Shown one piece after another: positions 8,686 to 8,957 of a stretch of DNA of 8,957 nucleotides. This stretch comes from Bacteroidota bacterium (GTDB lineage Bacteria > Bacteroidota > Bacteroidia > Bacteroidales > Paludibacteraceae), in assembly GCA_017860335.1 (NCBI GenBank), contig JAFNAU010000068.1:1-8957 (forward strand), in the 5' to 3' direction. Under the pieces are notes generated by a model that did not search any database, had not been told where the DNA came from, and saw only the letters and a program-made list of their open reading frames with translations. Within the stretch, counting starts at the first letter, position 1, and each line of letters opens with the position of its first letter. Made by a program: the position numbers and the translations under genes.

Positions 8686-8741
8686 AAAGCCCGGTTAATT
8701 TCGTGTATCCCGGCGCGGTTTCTCTACAGTTATCCATTTCG

Positions 8742-8785
8742 GTTTTTGTTATTTTGATAGTGAAAATTGAATTTTTATCAAAAAC
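8742..8785. repeat. AT-rich inverted repeat after the lyase gene
   Basis: TTTTGATA (8752-8759) and TATCAAAA (8776-8783) are exact reverse complements with a 16-base loop. An overlapping alternative pair, GTTTTTG (8742-8748) and CAAAAAC (8779-8785), uses the same 3' arm. The structure could help end the operon transcript or protect its 3' end, but no T-run follows it, so it is not a classical intrinsic terminator. In such AT-rich DNA, chance pairing is possible. Confidence 0.3.
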
Positions 8786-8833
8786 TACAATAATAAAATC
8801 ATTTCTCTCATAACCTCTTCTGATAATTATACA

Positions 8834-8841
8834 TATTTTTG
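8834..8841 (+). promoter_or_regulatory. Possible Bacteroidota -7 promoter box for the gene at 8916
   Basis: TATTTTTG fits the TAnnTTTG consensus read by the Bacteroidota primary sigma factor. It would place the transcript start near 8848 and leave a 5' untranslated leader of about 65-70 bases before the ATG at 8916. I see no good TTG-type -33 element about 19-20 bases upstream, so the call is tentative. It would make the last gene a separate transcription unit from the PUL genes. Confidence 0.35.
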
Positions 8842-8882
8842 TTTTGTATAATATCATTAGCCAATGAATCGTATCAATATCA

Positions 8883-8904
8883 TTAATTTAATCAATTAAA
8901 TTAA
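8883..8904. repeat. 22-bp AT-only palindrome upstream of the last gene
   Basis: The arms TTAATTTAAT (8883-8892) and ATTAAATTAA (8895-8904) are perfect reverse complements around a CA centre. The site ends 11 bases before the ATG at 8916 and lies within the predicted leader, downstream of the possible promoter. It could be an operator for a dimeric repressor or a leader hairpin next to the ribosome site. It is made almost only of A and T, so a chance origin is also possible. Confidence 0.45.
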
Positions 8905-8915
8905 AACATTTTATC

Positions 8916-8957
8916 ATGAAAAAACTTTTTACTTTATTCTTAGGGCTGTTGTTAACG
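8916..8957 (+). CDS. Start of an exported protein gene, 3'-partial
   Basis: Only 14 codons are visible: MKKLFTLFLGLLLT. Two lysines followed by a hydrophobic run are the beginning of a Sec signal peptide. The stretch before the ATG (ATTAAAACATTTTATC) is AT-rich with no Shine-Dalgarno, as is common in Bacteroidota. The 230-base gap from the lyase and a possible promoter suggest its own transcription unit. Nothing can be said about function; another secreted or T9SS-exported pectin enzyme would fit the setting but is a guess. Confidence 0.65.
   Translation, partial: MKKLFTLFLGLLLT

Noticed and set aside
8689..8713. Two CCGG boxes (8691 and 8710) as a possible terminator stem after the lyase
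   Set aside because: Only four base pairs form, flanking bases do not extend the stem, and no T-run follows.
8669..8857. 62-codon minus-strand open frame covering the intergenic region
   Set aside because: It overlaps the end of the lyase and has no recognisable motif; its start falls in AT-rich DNA. No support for a real small protein.

Overview
The window comes from a Bacteroidota genome. The evidence is a same-strand SusC/SusD pair, a polysaccharide lyase carrying a type IX secretion (T9SS) C-terminal sorting domain, AT-rich translation starts with little Shine-Dalgarno signal, and a Bacteroidota-type -7 box (TAnnTTTG). A T9SS-dependent glycan degrader in Bacteroidales or a related order fits better than a gut Bacteroides, where T9SS is generally absent. 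This placement is inference; the sequence does not fix the genus.

Layout, all on the + strand: (1) 1-1104, the 3' part of a gene for a fasciclin (FAS1)-type protein with a long, probably beta-rich C-terminal region; its 5' end is outside the window. (2) 1139-4282, a SusC/RagA TonB-dependent outer-membrane transporter. (3) 4330-6105, a SusD/RagB surface glycan-binding lipoprotein. (4) 6163-8685, a family PL11 rhamnogalacturonan lyase with an Ig-like linker and a T9SS sorting domain. (5) 8686-8915, an AT-rich intergenic region with a possible promoter, an imperfectly defined hairpin region and a 22-bp AT palindrome. (6) 8916-8957, the first 14 codons of another gene whose product begins like an exported protein.

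Genes 1-4 are separated by only 34, 47 and 57 bases with no convincing terminator between them, so they probably form one transcript: part of a polysaccharide utilization locus (PUL). The likely substrate is the rhamnogalacturonan I backbone of pectin, because PL11 enzymes cleave it. In the inferred model, the T9SS-exported lyase cuts the polymer at or outside the cell surface, SusD and perhaps the FAS1 protein hold the products, and SusC imports them. No regulator, sulfatase, GH105 or GH28 gene is visible; these could lie outside the window.

I see no RNA gene, CRISPR array, insertion sequence or clearly undescribed system. The points most worth a second look are the FAS1 partner with its unassigned C-terminal region, the atypical TonB-box region of the SusC protein, the uncertain start of the lyase, and the AT palindrome before the last gene.
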